In this document: positions 6,321 to 6,536 of the stretch, piece by piece
Layout: every line of letters begins with the position of its first letter
Numbering within the stretch: the stretch's first letter is position 1
Origin: Bordetella parapertussis
GTDB lineage: Bacteria > Pseudomonadota > Gammaproteobacteria > Burkholderiales > SG8-39
Length of the DNA stretch: 6,536 nt
Direction of reading: 5' to 3'
Assembly: GCA_945869935.1 (NCBI GenBank)
Contig: CAMBSA010000107.1
Location: forward strand, 1-6,536
Program-made: the position numbers and the translations under genes
The notes under the pieces: generated by a model
What the model saw: only the letters and a program-made list of their open reading frames with translations
Told to the model about the DNA's origin: nothing
The model's database searches: none

Positions 6321-6536
6321 GACCTTTCACGGTGGCGAATTGACCGAGTTTGTGCCAGCCGCGTCGAGCGATGGCGACACCAGCGATACATTCTGGAGGT
6401 CGCTCCGTTATTTCAATGCATACCGGTTGTCCATAGCGGCGCTGTTCTTATTGGCGCTGCTCTTCTACCGTGACATCCTCGCACTCGGTAGCGACAATTT
6501 CCGCATGTTCCTGTACGCCAACGTCGCCTGGCTGGG
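6310..6536 (+). CDS. pilS: probable sensor histidine kinase PilS, N-terminal part (cut by window end)
   Basis: About 75 residues are visible. After a polar stretch comes FWRSLRYFNAYRL, then a hydrophobic helix (SIAALFLLALLFY) and the start of a second one (MFLYANVAWLG). The W-RSLRYFN-YR motif right before the first membrane helix is how PilS proteins begin. PilS is the inner-membrane kinase that senses pilin and controls the sigma54 regulator PilR and so type IV pilus expression. The histidine kinase core lies beyond the window, so the call rests on this motif and on the PP0621-like neighbour. The start is uncertain: GTG 6310 overlaps the preceding stop by 11 nt, with GAGGAG 13 nt upstream; GTG 6289, TTG 6340 (GGTGG 4 nt upstream) and GTG 6352 are alternatives. 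The ATG at 6317 is in another frame and soon stops. Confidence 0.65.
   Translation, partial: MHDETFHGGELTEFVPAASSDGDTSDTFWRSLRYFNAYRLSIAALFLLALLFYRDILALGSDNFRMFLYANVAWL

Noticed and set aside
1..6536. Mobile element, CRISPR array or prophage signal
   Set aside because: I saw no direct-repeat arrays, transposase or integrase motifs, or terminal repeats; the tRNA-Pro is followed directly by conserved genes with no partial tRNA copy nearby.

Overview
The window reads as chromosomal DNA of a Gram-negative proteobacterium, most likely a betaproteobacterium. The main reason is the gene order around an rplU-rpmA-obgE-proB block, with a CNP1-like gene facing proB, ispB diverging from rplU, and tRNA-Pro followed by a PP0621-like gene and a probable pilS. 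I recall this arrangement from betaproteobacterial genomes and did not search for it. Base composition looks moderately GC-rich and even. I see no insertion sequence, CRISPR array, phage gene or other mobile element.

Region 1 (1-1910, + strand) is a tight three-gene run. It holds the C-terminal part of a cysteine-rich (CCG-domain) Fe-S protein related to HdrB/GlpC, then a DUF3501 protein, then a secreted CNP1-like protein that starts at TTG inside the end of the DUF3501 gene. The first two probably form a redox module of unknown function; the CNP1-like protein may only share the transcript.

Region 2 (1927-4748, - strand) is the housekeeping run rplU (L21), rpmA (L27), obgE (ribosome-assembly GTPase) and proB (glutamate 5-kinase). 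A near-consensus sigma70 promoter lies just upstream of rplU. A strong GC-rich hairpin with a short U-rich tail separates rpmA from obgE and ends only 13 nt before the obgE start codon, so obgE and proB expression probably depends on read-through or on a further promoter. obgE and proB are 5 nt apart and probably translationally coupled. proB converges on the CNP1-like gene with 16 nt between stop codons, and a perfect 8-bp inverted repeat spans that junction.

Region 3 (4874-6536, + strand) starts with ispB, a long-chain polyprenyl diphosphate synthase for the quinone side chain, which begins at TTG with no visible Shine-Dalgarno sequence. A complete tRNA-Pro(CGG) follows, then a 72-residue membrane-anchored zinc-ribbon-like protein of the PP0621 type, then the start of a membrane sensor kinase that looks like PilS of the type IV pilus PilS/PilR system and is cut by the window end.

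Most of the window is ordinary conserved chromosome. The points most worth a second look are the Fe-S/DUF3501 pair, the hairpin against the obgE start, and the TTG start of ispB without a visible ribosome binding site.
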